DNA of 42,976 bases from Kitasatospora sp. DSM 101779 (GCF_025655475.1 NZ_JAHTIK010000001.1:1452874-1495849); one strand, 5' to 3'. Numbered from the stretch's first letter, positions 30,981 to 40,562 are shown. Translations and numbers: made by a program. The notes: a model not told the origin generated them from the letters alone.

Positions 30981-32960
30981 GTGACGGTGGACAGCGGCAA
31001 CGGTTCCGGCGGCACAGGACCGCACAGGCAGGCCGACCGGGCCTGGCTCAGGGCGATGGACGCGTACGCGGCGGGCTCCTACGCCCGCGCCGAGGAGGAG
31101 TTCCGCGCGGCCGTCCGGCTCGATCCGGGCATGGCCGACGCCTGGCTCGGACTGCACGCACTGCGCTGCGACACCTCCGGCGCACTGCTCGCGATGCACC
31201 GCCACCGGGCCCGGTTCGGCGAGCAGCGGCTGCGCCACCGGCGCCCGCTCAGCTCCTGGTACTGGCTCGGCTGGTGGGTGCAGCCGGTGCTGGAGGACGT
31301 CCGCGACCTGGCGCTCGCGCACGCCTCGCACTGGCTCGACGGCCGGCACCTGGCCGAGCTGGACCGCGCCCTGGCCGACTGCCCGCCGCCCGACGAGGAC
31401 CCGTCGGTGCGCTTCCTGCACGCCTGCCGCTCCTACCTGGTGAAGGACTGGGAGCAGCTGATCCGGGACACCGACCGGCTGCTGGACGACCCGCTGCTGG
31501 GTATCGAGGCGGGCCTGTTCGGCGGCATGGCGAGAGTCAGGCTCGACATGTGCGCGCAGGCGCAGGCTCCGCTGGCCGCCTCGCTGGCGCGCTGCCGCTC
31601 GGAGCAGCCGCAGCGCAAGGAGCTGCGCTACTGGCTGGCCCGCGCCTACGAGGGGGCCGGCCGCAGCGCCGCCGCGCTGCCGCTGTACCGGGCGGTGCAC
31701 CGGGCCGACCCGGCGTTCATGGACACCGCCGCCCGGCTCGCCGCGATCACCGCCGAGGACGCCGCGCTGGACGGGCTGATCGACCCGCTGGACGTCCCGG
31801 AGTCCTTCGACGGACCGGACGTGCTGGACACCCTGGAGACGGTGCCGGAGGCGGTCTCCCCGGCGGCCCAGCCGCCCGGCTTCGGGGAGCCGGCCGATCT
31901 GACGGACACCTCGGGCTTCGGCGGACTGATGGGCGGGCTGGGCCGGACCGAGCAGGGCGGGGCGGCCGCACCGGCGGCGGCCGAGCCGGTGGCGGAGCGC
32001 TCGGGCGCCGCCGAGGCGGCGTCGGCCGCTCCCCCGCGCACGCCCGGCGAGGCCGAGACGTCGGGCGGGCCGTCGCCCGCGGGCACCGCCGCGGCGAGCC
32101 TGCAGCAGGAGCTGGACGCGGCCCTCGCCGAGCTGGAACGGATGGTCGGCCTGGATCCGGTGAAGCGGCAGGTGCGGGCGCTCTCGGCGCAGCTGCGGAT
32201 GGCCCGGTTGCGGGCCGAGCGGGGGCTGCCGGTGCAGCCGCCGAAGCGGCACTTCGTCTTCTCCGGACCGTCCGGCACCGGCAAGACGACGGTGGCGCGG
32301 ATCCTCGGCCAGGTCTTCCACGCCCTCGGCCTGCTCTCCGGCGACCATCTGGTGGAGGCCCAACGAGCCGACCTGGTCGGTGAGTTCCTCGGGCAGACGG
32401 CGGTGAAGGCGAACGAGCTGATCGACTCGGCGCTGGACGGCGTGCTGTTCATCGACGAGGCGTACAGCCTGTCCAACTCCGGCTACAGCAAGGGCGACGC
32501 GTACGGCGACGAGGCGCTGCAGGTGCTGCTGAAGCGGGCCGAGGACAACCGGGACCGGCTGGTGGTGATCCTGGCCGGCTACCCGGAGGGGATGAACCGG
32601 CTGCTGGCGGCCAATCCCGGCCTCAACTCCCGGTTCACCACCCGGGTCGACTTCCCGAGCTACCGCCCCGGCGAGCTGACCGAGATCGGCCGCAGCCTGG
32701 CGCTGACGGGCGGTGACGGCTGGGACGAGGACGCCGCCGAGGAGCTCTCCTCGATCTGCGCCCACGTGGTCGCCGAGGGCTGGATAGACGAGCTCGGCAA
32801 CGGCCGGTTCATCCGCACCCTCTACGAGAAGTCCTGCGCCTACCGCGATCTGCGGCTCAGCGCCCACCGCGACCTCCCCAGCCGGGAGGACCTCGCCACC
32901 CTCCGCCTGCCGGACCTGCTCCAGGCGTACGGCGAGCTCATCGACGGCCGTACCAGCTGA
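30981..32960 (+). CDS. AAA+ ATPase of the CbxX/CfqX (EccA-like) family
   Basis: 659 aa, GTG start. Residues about 10-270 are TPR-like helical repeats (AMDAYAAGSYARAEEEFRAAVRLDPGMADAWLGLHAL) as in EccA; a low-complexity linker (about 295-375) follows; the AAA+ domain (about 390-659) has GPSGTGKTT (from 429), VLFIDEAYSLSNSGYS (Walker B, near 487) and SRFTTRVDFPSY (sensor and Arg-finger region). EccA proteins assist type VII (ESX) secretion; no other ESX genes are here, so this is an orphan and its partner is unknown. A GGGGGG run precedes the GTG. Confidence 0.9.
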   Translation: MTVDSGNGSGGTGPHRQADRAWLRAMDAYAAGSYARAEEEFRAAVRLDPGMADAWLGLHALRCDTSGALLAMHRHRARFGEQRLRHRRPLSSWYWLGWWVQPVLEDVRDLALAHASHWLDGRHLAELDRALADCPPPDEDPSVRFLHACRSYLVKDWEQLIRDTDRLLDDPLLGIEAGLFGGMARVRLDMCAQAQAPLAASLARCRSEQPQRKELRYWLARAYEGAGRSAAALPLYRAVHRADPAFMDTAARLAAITAEDAALDGLIDPLDVPESFDGPDVLDTLETVPEAVSPAAQPPGFGEPADLTDTSGFGGLMGGLGRTEQGGAAAPAAAEPVAERSGAAEAASAAPPRTPGEAETSGGPSPAGTAAASLQQELDAALAELERMVGLDPVKRQVRALSAQLRMARLRAERGLPVQPPKRHFVFSGPSGTGKTTVARILGQVFHALGLLSGDHLVEAQRADLVGEFLGQTAVKANELIDSALDGVLFIDEAYSLSNSGYSKGDAYGDEALQVLLKRAEDNRDRLVVILAGYPEGMNRLLAANPGLNSRFTTRVDFPSYRPGELTEIGRSLALTGGDGWDEDAAEELSSICAHVVAEGWIDELGNGRFIRTLYEKSCAYRDLRLSAHRDLPSREDLATLRLPDLLQAYGELIDGRTS

Positions 32961-33056
32961 GCGCCTCCGCCCCGGGCCGTGGGCCTTTCCGGTGAGCGGC
33001 CGCGCACCGACGGCCGGTCTCCGCCGCCCCGCGCAGCCCGGCTGGTATCAACAAGG

Positions 33057-33746
33057 GTGCTCGCGACGACCCGGCGCCCCTCCCCGCAGACCGTGGCACT
33101 GCTCCTGCTGACGGCGGTCACCGGCATCGTCGAGGCCGCGAGCTTCCTGGGCCTCGGCCACGTGTACACCGCGGTGATGACCGGCAACATCCTCTTCCTG
33201 GGCTTCGGGCTCGGCGGCGCGCACGTGTCGGTGGCCGGGGCCGGGCTGGGCCTCGCCGCGTTCTCGCTGGGCGCGCTCTTCGGTCACCGGATCAACGAGG
33301 TGCTGGTGCGGCGGCACGGGGCGCTCTGGCCGCCGCCCGCGGTGGCCGGGGTCGGGCTGATGCTGGCGGCCGCCGCGGTGGCCGCGACCGGTCTGCCGGA
33401 GCAGCAGGACCTGCCCTCGGGCCGGGCACTGGTGGTGCTCGCCGTGCTGGCGCTGGCGATGGGCTGGCGGAACGCCATCGCGCTGCGGATCTCCGCCCCG
33501 GACCTGCCGACCACCGTGCTCACCCGCGGACTGACCGGCCTGCTGCGGGTGCACGCGGAGATGGACTCGCGCGAGCGGGCCGCCTCCGCGGTGGTCGTGA
33601 TGTGCGCCGGGGCGGCACTCGGCGCCCTGCTGCTGCGGGCCGGGCCGGCCGCTCCGCTGGCGGCCGGCGCGGCCGTGGAGCTCGCCTCCGCCGTGGTGTT
33701 CGCCGTGTACGGCGGGCGGGAGAAGGCAGCCGGCCCCGTGCGGTGA
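33057..33746 (+). CDS. DUF1275 (YoaK family) membrane protein
   Basis: 229 aa with six membrane segments. LTAVTGIVEAASFLGLGHVYTAVMTGNILFLG is the family opening signature, and ALAMGWRNAIALRIS...PTTVLTRGLTGLL the central one. Function unknown; often described as a possible transporter. GTG 33057 follows TATCAA (33046-33051) by 5 nt, indicating leaderless expression; an in-frame ATG at 32979 overlaps a GC-rich region without homology. Its stop codon lies in the loop of a terminator stem. Confidence 0.85.
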   Translation: MLATTRRPSPQTVALLLLTAVTGIVEAASFLGLGHVYTAVMTGNILFLGFGLGGAHVSVAGAGLGLAAFSLGALFGHRINEVLVRRHGALWPPPAVAGVGLMLAAAAVAATGLPEQQDLPSGRALVVLAVLALAMGWRNAIALRISAPDLPTTVLTRGLTGLLRVHAEMDSRERAASAVVVMCAGAALGALLLRAGPAAPLAAGAAVELASAVVFAVYGGREKAAGPVR

Positions 33747-33758
33747 GCACGGGGCCGG
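33730..33758. terminator. Terminator overlapping the DUF1275 stop codon
   Basis: CCGGCCCCGTGC (33730-33741) pairs perfectly with GCACGGGGCCGG (33747-33758); the 5-nt loop contains the TGA stop (33744-33746). It lies between convergent genes. Confidence 0.8.
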
Positions 33759-33776
33759 CGGATCGGGGTGCGCCCC

Positions 33777-34817
33777 CTACAGGGCCGCGCTGCGGTGGTC
33801 CGGGTCGTGGACCTCGCCGACCAGCTCCTCCAGGACGTCCTCCAGGGCGACCAGGCCGAGCTGGCGGCCGTCGGCGTCGACGACGGCCGCCAGGTGGGCG
33901 GCGGCCCGGCGCATGGCGCCGAGCGCGTCGTCCAGCGGCAGTCCGGCGCGCAGCTCGGGGATCGGGCGACGGAGCCGGTCGGGCATCGCCGCGTCCGGGT
34001 CCTCCACGTCGAGGACGTCCTTGACGTGCAGGTAGCCGAGCACGGTGTCGGCGGCGTCGACCACCGGGAACCGGGAGAAGCCGGTGCGGACGGCGAGCCG
34101 TTCGATCTCCCGGGCGGTCACCCCGGCCGGCACGGTGACCAGCTGGTCGGGCTTCAGCAGCACCTCGGTGACCGGCCGCTCGCCGAGTTCGAGGGCGTCC
34201 TCCAGCCGCTCCTGGCGCTGCTCGTCGAGCAGTCCTGCGTCGGCGGAGTCGGCCAGCAGGTGCAGCAGCTGCTCGCTGTTGAAGACCGACTCGACCTCGT
34301 CCTTGGCGTCGACCTTGAACAGGCGCAGGACGGCGTTGGCGAAGGCGTTCAGGAAGGCGATGAACGGGCGGAGGATCCGGGCGAGGCGGTCGAGCGGCGG
34401 GCCGAGCCAGAGCGCGGCCTTCTCCGGGCCGGCGAGGGCGATGTTCTTGGGCACCATCTCGCCGACCACCATGTGCAGGAAGACCACGACGGCGAGCGAG
34501 ACCGCGTAGCTGAGCGGGTGCATCAGCGACTCGGGCACGCCGACCGCGTGGAAGGGGTCGTGCAGCAGGTGGGCGATGGTCGGCTCGGCGAGGGCACCGA
34601 GGCCCAGCGAGCAGACGGTGATGCCGAGCTGGGCCGCGGCGAGCATCGCGGAGACGTTGGACAGGGCGTGCAGCACGGTGCGGGCGCGCCGGTTGCCGGA
34701 CTCGGCGAGCGGCTCGATCTGGCTGCGGCGCACCGAGATGACGGCGAACTCGGCGCCGACGAAGAACGCGTTGCCGAGCAGCAGCAGGATCGCTGCGGCC
34801 AGTTGGAGGAAGGTCAT
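33777..34817 (-). CDS. CorC/HlyC family membrane protein, short form
   Basis: 346 aa. A DUF21 (CNNM) transmembrane domain (about 1-190: LQLAAAILLLLGNAFFVGAEFAVISVRRSQIE; VVGEMVPKNIAL) and a CBS pair (about 215-335). The C-terminal CorC/HlyC transporter-associated domain present in its neighbour is missing. CNNM/CorC proteins are linked to magnesium and cobalt efflux and resistance. Its ATG overlaps the stop of the upstream gene by 4 nt, so the two are translationally coupled. Confidence 0.92.
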   Translation of the reverse strand: MTFLQLAAAILLLLGNAFFVGAEFAVISVRRSQIEPLAESGNRRARTVLHALSNVSAMLAAAQLGITVCSLGLGALAEPTIAHLLHDPFHAVGVPESLMHPLSYAVSLAVVVFLHMVVGEMVPKNIALAGPEKAALWLGPPLDRLARILRPFIAFLNAFANAVLRLFKVDAKDEVESVFNSEQLLHLLADSADAGLLDEQRQERLEDALELGERPVTEVLLKPDQLVTVPAGVTAREIERLAVRTGFSRFPVVDAADTVLGYLHVKDVLDVEDPDAAMPDRLRRPIPELRAGLPLDDALGAMRRAAAHLAAVVDADGRQLGLVALEDVLEELVGEVHDPDHRSAAL

Positions 34818-36181
34818 CGGCCCTTCCCCCCGTCCTTGCCGTCCTTGCCGCCCTTGCCGTCGTCGCCCGCGAGGTCGGGGTCGGTCCGCTGGATCCGGAC
34901 CCGGCCGGTGCGGTGCCGGTCGACGGCGAGCACGGTGAAGCGCCAGCCGGGCAGTTCGGCGGTGTCGCCGACGGCGGGCAGCTTGCCGAGCAGGTCGGCG
35001 AGCAGGCCGCCGAGCGTCTCGTAGGGGCCCTCGGGGGCCTGCAGGCCGATGATCTCCAGCTGGCCGGTCCGGGTGAGGCCGTCGGCCTCCCAGACGGGCA
35101 GGCCGTTCTCCGGCGGCATCGGCCGCAGGTCGGGCTCGTCGGCGGGGTCGTGCTCGTCCTGTACCTCGCCGACGATCTCCTCGACGATGTCCTCGACGGT
35201 GACGACGCCGGCGGTTCCGCCGTACTCGTCGACCACGACGGCCATCGGCTGCTGGCGGCGCAGCCGGTCGAGCAGTTGCTCGGCCGGCAGGGTCTCGGGG
35301 ACGAGCAGCGGCGCCGAGGCGAGGTGGGCGACGCGGGTGTGCCCGCGGCGGTCCTCGGGCACGGCGAGCGCGTCCTTGAGCGTGACGGTGCCGGTGATCT
35401 CGTCCAGGTTGTGCACGTACACCGGGAAGCGGGACAGGCCGGTGGCGCGGACGAGGTTGACGACGTCGGCGGCGGTGGCGTCGTGGTGCAGGGCGACCAC
35501 GTCGATCCGCGGTGTCATCACGGACTCGGCGGTGAGCCGGCCGAGGCCGAAGGTGCGGACGAAGAGGGTCGCGGACTGCTGGTCTATGGCGCCCGCGCGG
35601 GCGGAGTGCCGGGCCAGCGCGACGAGTTCGGCGGGCGTGCGGGCGTGGCCCAGCTCCTCCTGCGGTTCGATGCCGAGCGCGCGGACCATCTTGTCCGCGG
35701 AGCCGTTCAGGAAGCTGATCAGCGGGCGGCAGGCGGCCGAGAAGGCGCGCTGCGGGCCGACGACCGCGTAGGCGACCTGGAGCGGTCGGGAGATCGCCCA
35801 GTTCTTCGGGACGAGCTCGCCGATGACCATCTGCAGCACGGTGGCGCCGATCATGCCGATGACGACGGCGGCGCCGCGGGCGGCCGCGTCGGACAGGCCG
35901 ATCGCGGTGAACACGGGCGAGAGGATCACGGAGAGCGCGGGCTCGGCGAGCATGCCGACCACCAGGGAGGTGATGGTGATGCCGAGCTGGGCTCCGGAGA
36001 GCTGGAACGACAGGTGCCGCAGGGCCCTGGAGAGGCTGCGGGCCCGGAGGTCGCCGGCCTTGGCGGCGCGTTCGACGGTGCCGCGCTCCACGGTCACGAA
36101 GGCGAACTCTGCGGCCACGAAGAGGCCGTTCGCGAGGATGAGCAGGAAGGCCGCGAGCAACAACAGCCAGGCGGTGGTCAT
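34814..36181 (-). CDS. CorC/HlyC family membrane protein, long form
   Basis: 455 aa. DUF21 transmembrane domain (about 1-195, with AEFAFVTVERGTVERAAKAG and VIGELVPKNWAI), a CBS pair (about 205-335, VMTPRIDVVALHHDATAADV; MAVVVDEYGGTAGVVTVEDIVEEIVGEV) and a C-terminal CorC_HlyC domain (about 350-430), then a GKGGKDGK-rich tail. Two such proteins in tandem are usual in actinobacteria. The overlapping downstream partner lacks the last domain, so the two may form a heteromer. Confidence 0.93.
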   Translation of the reverse strand: MTTAWLLLLAAFLLILANGLFVAAEFAFVTVERGTVERAAKAGDLRARSLSRALRHLSFQLSGAQLGITITSLVVGMLAEPALSVILSPVFTAIGLSDAAARGAAVVIGMIGATVLQMVIGELVPKNWAISRPLQVAYAVVGPQRAFSAACRPLISFLNGSADKMVRALGIEPQEELGHARTPAELVALARHSARAGAIDQQSATLFVRTFGLGRLTAESVMTPRIDVVALHHDATAADVVNLVRATGLSRFPVYVHNLDEITGTVTLKDALAVPEDRRGHTRVAHLASAPLLVPETLPAEQLLDRLRRQQPMAVVVDEYGGTAGVVTVEDIVEEIVGEVQDEHDPADEPDLRPMPPENGLPVWEADGLTRTGQLEIIGLQAPEGPYETLGGLLADLLGKLPAVGDTAELPGWRFTVLAVDRHRTGRVRIQRTDPDLAGDDGKGGKDGKDGGKGR

Positions 36182-36368
36182 CGGGCCGCCTGACTTCCGA
36201 GGGTCGGACGCAGGGCGGCGCGGGTACTACCGGACGGATCGTCCATGGATGGGGAGAGTCACTCCTCAGGTCGTTCGGGGGGTGGCGGGCACTTTTGCCC
36301 CGGCTTTACCAGCCGTCACCAGCCTAGACGATACCGAACGAGTGTAGGGATCCCGCCTCCGCGGACCG

Positions 36369-36815
36369 TCAGCGACGCGCCGTCCCGCGCTCGTCCACGA
36401 GGTCGCGCAGCGTCCGGGCGGCGGTGATCGCCTGCTCCCGGCCGGCGGCGGGCTGGATGCCGACCGCGGCGAGCGAGGTGCCGTCGGCGAGGTCGAGGAT
36501 CACCCAGGGGTCTCCGGCCCGCAGGTTGACCCGGACGATCTCGGGCCAGGCGAGGCGGCGGCTGCGGACGAAGTTGACCACCGTGACGCCGTTCTCGTCG
36601 GCGCTCACCCGGGGCCGGGCGAGCATCAGGCCGACGCCGGCGAAGAGCAGCCCGCTGACCACCATCATGGCGCGGTCGTTGGTGTGCCAGTTCGCCGGGA
36701 GGATGACGGCGAGCACGGTGAAGACGATCACCAGGACGGCGCAGAGCGGCAGCAGCACGTAGCGGTTGCGGCGCGGCGACCAGGTCACCGGGAGGGCGGC
36801 GGCGGGGGTGGACAA
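36369..36815 (-). CDS. Bacterial PH-domain membrane protein
   Basis: 148 aa. Two membrane helices (about 18-41 and 49-66), then a bacterial PH-like domain (VSADENGVTVVNFVRSRRLAWPEIVRVNL; PWVILDLADGTSLAAVGIQ). Function unknown. TTG 36815 has GGAG about 8 nt upstream; the nearby ATG is out of frame. It follows hisG on the same strand by 57 nt, the usual place for this gene in Streptomyces. The 187-nt gap to the CorC-like gene holds no gene I can support. Confidence 0.85.
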   Translation of the reverse strand: MSTPAAALPVTWSPRRNRYVLLPLCAVLVIVFTVLAVILPANWHTNDRAMMVVSGLLFAGVGLMLARPRVSADENGVTVVNFVRSRRLAWPEIVRVNLRAGDPWVILDLADGTSLAAVGIQPAAGREQAITAARTLRDLVDERGTARR

Positions 36816-36872
36816 CGGGGTGGCTCCATGGCGCGGGGCGGGGGCCGGCCGGCCCCCGCCCGGAAGGTTCGG

Positions 36873-37721
36873 TCAGAGGCGGCAGGCGTGGATGTTGGTG
36901 ACCAGGATGGCGCGGGCGCCGATCCCCCACAGGTCGTCCATGATCCGCTGGGCCTCCTTGCGGAGCACCATGGACCGGACGGCCACCCAGCCCTCGGTGT
37001 GCAGCGGCGAGACGGTCGGCGACTCCAGGCCCGGGGTCAGCGCGACGGCCTCGCCCACCTTCTCGGCGCGGATGTCGTAGTCCATCAGCACGTACCGGCG
37101 GGCCACCAGCACGCCCTGGAGGCGGCGCAGGAACTGCTCGACGCCCGCGTCGTCACCGGCACCCTTGGGGCGGATCACCACGGAGTCGGAGACCAGGATC
37201 GGGTCGCCGAACACCTCCAGGCCGGCGTTGCGCAGGCTGGTGCCGGTCTCGACGACATCGGCGATGACGTCGGCGACACCGAGCTGCACGGCCGTCTCGA
37301 CCGCGCCGTCCAGCTTGGTGACGGTGGCCTTCACCCCGCGCTCGGCGAGGTGCTGCTCCACCAGGCCGGTGTAGGAGGTGGCGATCCGCATGCCCTCCAG
37401 ACCCTGCACGTCCTCGACCTGCACGCCGAGCGGGCGGGCGAAGCGGAAGGTGGAGCCGCCGAAGCCGAGGGCCAGCACCTCCTCGGCGTCCGCACCGGAG
37501 TCGAGCAGCAGGTCGCGGCCGGTGATGCCGACGTCGAGCCGGCCGGAGCCGACGTAGACGGCGATGTCCCGCGGCCGCAGGAAGAAGAACTCGACCTGGT
37601 TCTCCGGGTCGACCAGCACCAGTTCCTTCGGGTCCTTGCGCTGGCGGTAGCCGGCCTCATGCAGCATCTCCGCCGCGGGACCCGAGAGAGAACCCTTGTT
37701 GGGAACGGCGATGCGGAGCAT
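36873..37721 (-). CDS. hisG: ATP phosphoribosyltransferase, long form
   Basis: 282 aa. It begins MLRIAVPNKGSLSGPAAEML, the HisG signature. The catalytic domain covers about 1-210 (VGITGRDLLLDSGAD, ETGTSLRNAGL) and the C-terminal ACT-like regulatory domain about 211-282, so this is the hexameric long form subject to histidine feedback. It makes phosphoribosyl-ATP from ATP and PRPP, the first step of histidine synthesis. AAGGAC precedes ATG 37721; the GTG six codons upstream is an alternative. It follows hisE by 45 nt. Confidence 0.97.
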   Translation of the reverse strand: MLRIAVPNKGSLSGPAAEMLHEAGYRQRKDPKELVLVDPENQVEFFFLRPRDIAVYVGSGRLDVGITGRDLLLDSGADAEEVLALGFGGSTFRFARPLGVQVEDVQGLEGMRIATSYTGLVEQHLAERGVKATVTKLDGAVETAVQLGVADVIADVVETGTSLRNAGLEVFGDPILVSDSVVIRPKGAGDDAGVEQFLRRLQGVLVARRYVLMDYDIRAEKVGEAVALTPGLESPTVSPLHTEGWVAVRSMVLRKEAQRIMDDLWGIGARAILVTNIHACRL

Positions 37722-37766
37722 GGGAGATGAGTCCTTCACTGTGGGAGGGTGGCTGGCACGGTGCGG

Positions 37767-38039
37767 TCAGAGGTGGGCGTACACGTCGTCGAGCGTCAGC
37801 CCGCGGGCGATCATCATCACCTGAAGGTGGTAGAGGAGCTGGGAGATCTCCTCGGCCGTCTGCTCGTCCGACTGGAACTCGGCGGCCATCCAGACCTCGG
37901 CGGCCTCCTCGACGACCTTCTTGCCGATCGCATGGACGCCCTGCTGGACGAGCTGCGCGGTGCGGGAGGACGAGGGGTCGCCGTCGGCGGCCTTCTGCTG
38001 GAGCTCGGCGAAGAGCTCCTCGAATGTCTTCGAAGCCAT
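37767..38039 (-). CDS. hisE: Phosphoribosyl-ATP diphosphatase
   Basis: 90 aa, the family length. [74 protein letters not shown] is all-helical with the EExxE metal-binding helix. It hydrolyses phosphoribosyl-ATP to phosphoribosyl-AMP and pyrophosphate, the step after HisG. A TATGGT box and GAGG site precede its start, which suggests a promoter of its own. HisI-type functions must be elsewhere. Confidence 0.96.
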   Translation of the reverse strand: MASKTFEELFAELQQKAADGDPSSSRTAQLVQQGVHAIGKKVVEEAAEVWMAAEFQSDEQTAEEISQLLYHLQVMMIARGLTLDDVYAHL

Positions 38040-38122
38040 GATGACCTCACCATACGGGGTACGGGCTGACCGACGGTAAACGGTTCCGGACCGTGGACAG
38101 TCCGGTGGGACAATCCCCCGTT

Positions 38123-38608
38123 CTACCGCCAGGGCTCGCTGACGCCCCGCAGCGCCACGGCGGTGGCGACGGCTGCGGTGACCGCTTCGTGGCCCTTGTC
38201 CTCGGCCGAGTCGGGCAGGCCGGCGCGGTCCAGCGCCTGCTGCTCGTTGTCACAGGTCAGCACGCCGAAGCCGACCGGGACGCCGGTGTCCACCGCGACC
38301 TGGGTCAGGCCCATGGTCGCGGCCTCGCAGACGTAGTCGAAGTGCGGGGTGCCGCCGCGGATGACCACGCCGAGGGCGACCACGGCGTCGTAGCCGCGCC
38401 CGGCGAGGTGCTTGGCGGCGACCGGCAGCTCGAAGGTGCCGGGCACCCGCAGCACGGTCGGCTCCTCGATGCCGAGCTCCTTGAGGGCGCGGTGGGCGCC
38501 GTCCAGCAGGCCGTTCATCACCTGGTCGTGCCACTGCGCGGCGATCACCGCGACCCGCAGGTCGGCGCAGTTCTTGATGGTCAGCTCGGGGGCTCCGTGG
38601 CCGCTCAC
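38123..38608 (-). CDS. ribH: 6,7-dimethyl-8-ribityllumazine synthase
   Basis: 161 aa. [43 protein letters not shown] and [26 protein letters not shown] are the lumazine synthase signatures, with His near 97 as active-site residue. It joins ribitylamino-uracildione and dihydroxybutanone phosphate. GTG 38608 has AGAGGAAG about 7 nt upstream. It lies 50 nt after ribBA and 83 nt before hisE. Confidence 0.96.
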   Translation of the reverse strand: MSGHGAPELTIKNCADLRVAVIAAQWHDQVMNGLLDGAHRALKELGIEEPTVLRVPGTFELPVAAKHLAGRGYDAVVALGVVIRGGTPHFDYVCEAATMGLTQVAVDTGVPVGFGVLTCDNEQQALDRAGLPDSAEDKGHEAVTAAVATAVALRGVSEPWR

Positions 38609-38658
38609 GTCGTACTTCCTCTGTCTCGAAGGCTGTGCTGGTGGTGGTGCGGGGTTGC

Positions 38659-39918
38659 TCAGGAGTCGGCGTCGAGCCACGGCAGGTCGTGGCCCATCCG
38701 GTCCCGCTTGGTGCGCAGGTAGCGCTCGTTGTGCTCGCCGACCCGGGTCTCGACGGGCAGCCGGCCCTTCACCTTGAGGCCGTGCTCGGTGAGCGCGTTC
38801 TGCTTGTGCGGGTTGTTGGTCAGCAGGGTGAGCGATCGGACGCCGAGGTCGGCGAGCATCTGCGCGCCGATCGAGTAGTCCCGGGCGTCGGCCGGCAGGC
38901 CGAGGTCCAGGTTGGCGTCGACGGTGTCGCGGCCCTGCTCCTGCAGCTCGTAGGCGCGCAGCTTGTGGCTGAGGCCGATGCCGCGGCCCTCGTGCCCGCG
39001 CAGGTAGAGGACGACGCCGCGGCCGGCCTCGGCGACCTGGCGCAGCGAGGCCTGCAGCTGCGGGCCGCAGTCGCAGCGCAGCGAGCCGAGCACGTCACCG
39101 GTGAGGCACTCGGAGTGCAGCCGGACGAGGACGTCCTCGCCCTCGGGCAGGCGGCCGTCGGCGTCGAGGCCGCCGGCGACCAGCGCGAGGTGCTCGACAC
39201 CGTCGATGGTGCCCCTGTAGCCGACGGCGGTGAAGTCGCCGTACTCGGTGGGCAGGGCGGTGACGGCGGCCCGGTCGACGTGCAGCTCGGTGCGGCGGCG
39301 GTAGGCGATCAGGTCCTCGATGGAGATGATCGCGAGGCCGTGCTCGCGGGCGAAGGCGACGAGTTCGGGCAGCCGGGCCATGGTGCCGTCGTCGTTGACG
39401 ACCTCGGCGATGGCGCCCGCCGGGGCGAGGCCGGCCAGCCGGGCGAGGTCGACGGCGGCCTCGGTGTGGCCGGGGCGGACGAGGACGCCGCCGTCCACCG
39501 CGCGCAGCGGGAAGACGTGGCCGGGGCGGGTGAGGTCGGCGGGCTCGGTGCCGGGCGAGGAGAGCAGCCGGATGGTGCGGGCGCGGTCGGCGGCGGAGAT
39601 GCCGGTGTCCACGCCGTCCCGGGCGTCGACGGAGATGCTGTAGGCGGTGCCCTTGCGGTCCTCGTTGACGGCGGTCATCGGCGGCAGCTTGAGCCGGTCG
39701 AGCTCCTCGCCGGTCATCGGGGCGCAGATCACGCCGGAGCTGTAGCGGATGGTGAAGGCGAGGAGTTCGGGGGTCGCGGCGGAGGCGGCGAAGACGATGT
39801 CGCCCTCGTTCTCGCGGTCCTCGTCGTCGACCACGATCACCGCGCGGCCGAGGGCGATGTCGGCGATGGCGCGCTCGACCGGGTCGAGGGCGAGCTCGTC
39901 GGGGTGCTGGATGGTCAT
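38659..39918 (-). CDS. ribBA: Bifunctional DHBP synthase / GTP cyclohydrolase II
   Basis: 419 aa. RibB domain about 1-205 ([42 protein letters not shown]), RibA domain about 215-410 with zinc Cys in [20 protein letters not shown] and the [17 protein letters not shown] motif. It supplies both precursors of riboflavin from ribulose-5-phosphate and GTP. ATG 39918 overlaps the ribM stop by 4 nt (ATGA). Confidence 0.96.
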   Translation of the reverse strand: MTIQHPDELALDPVERAIADIALGRAVIVVDDEDRENEGDIVFAASAATPELLAFTIRYSSGVICAPMTGEELDRLKLPPMTAVNEDRKGTAYSISVDARDGVDTGISAADRARTIRLLSSPGTEPADLTRPGHVFPLRAVDGGVLVRPGHTEAAVDLARLAGLAPAGAIAEVVNDDGTMARLPELVAFAREHGLAIISIEDLIAYRRRTELHVDRAAVTALPTEYGDFTAVGYRGTIDGVEHLALVAGGLDADGRLPEGEDVLVRLHSECLTGDVLGSLRCDCGPQLQASLRQVAEAGRGVVLYLRGHEGRGIGLSHKLRAYELQEQGRDTVDANLDLGLPADARDYSIGAQMLADLGVRSLTLLTNNPHKQNALTEHGLKVKGRLPVETRVGEHNERYLRTKRDRMGHDLPWLDADS

Positions 39919-40562
39919 GCCGTGACTCCCTGCGGGACGTTGGCGGTCGAGGGACGGGCCGTACGGGTGCTCAGCCACCAGGCGCGCAGGCCGAGCAGCA
40001 CCAGCACGAAGTAGATGGCGAAGGTGAGGGCGGAGAAGACGTAGCCGTGGGTGTAGGAGTACGGGACGCCGATCAGGTCGACGGCGATCCAGGCGAACCA
40101 GAACTCCACCCAGCCGCGGGCCTGGGCGACCATCGCCGTCAATGTGCCGACGAAGATGTAGGCGTCCAGCCAGGGGGCCCAGGACAGCTTCGGGAAGGCC
40201 ATGAACAGGCCCGCCACGGCGGCGGTGCCGAGCGCGGCGCCCGCCACCAGCAGGGCGCGCTCGCGCCAGGAGGCGAACCGGACGGCGATCGCGCCGCCGT
40301 CGCGCCGGCCGCGCTGCCACCGGGCCCAGCCCCAGGCCGCGGTGACGATGACGATCAGCTGCTTGCCGACCATGCCGGGGGCCTGCCCGCCGAGGAAGGC
40401 GGCGACCAGCACGGCGCCGGCGAGCAGCTGCACCGGCCAGCTGAGCACCGAGCGGCGCCAGCCGAGGGCGAGCGCGGCCAGGCCGAGCAGGTTGCCGATC
40501 ATGTCGGCCCACTTCACCGGCTCGCCGAAGGCGGTGAAGGCGACGGAGGTCAGCGCGCTCAC
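39915..40562 (-). CDS. ribM: PnuC-family riboflavin transporter RibM
   Basis: 215 aa, about seven to eight membrane helices. [35 protein letters not shown] and [30 protein letters not shown] match the PnuC fold. Its place inside a riboflavin operon under an FMN riboswitch and its similarity in position to RibM of S. davawensis argue for riboflavin or flavin-analogue uptake rather than nicotinamide riboside. GTG 40562 overlaps the ribE stop by 4 nt (GTGA) and has AAGGACG upstream. Confidence 0.88.
   Translation of the reverse strand: MSALTSVAFTAFGEPVKWADMIGNLLGLAALALGWRRSVLSWPVQLLAGAVLVAAFLGGQAPGMVGKQLIVIVTAAWGWARWQRGRRDGGAIAVRFASWRERALLVAGAALGTAAVAGLFMAFPKLSWAPWLDAYIFVGTLTAMVAQARGWVEFWFAWIAVDLIGVPYSYTHGYVFSALTFAIYFVLVLLGLRAWWLSTRTARPSTANVPQGVTA

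Noticed and set aside
29718..32867. 1049-codon minus-strand open frame opposite the kinase and AAA+ genes
   Set aside because: Low-complexity shadow crossing two genes that have clear P-loops on the plus strand.
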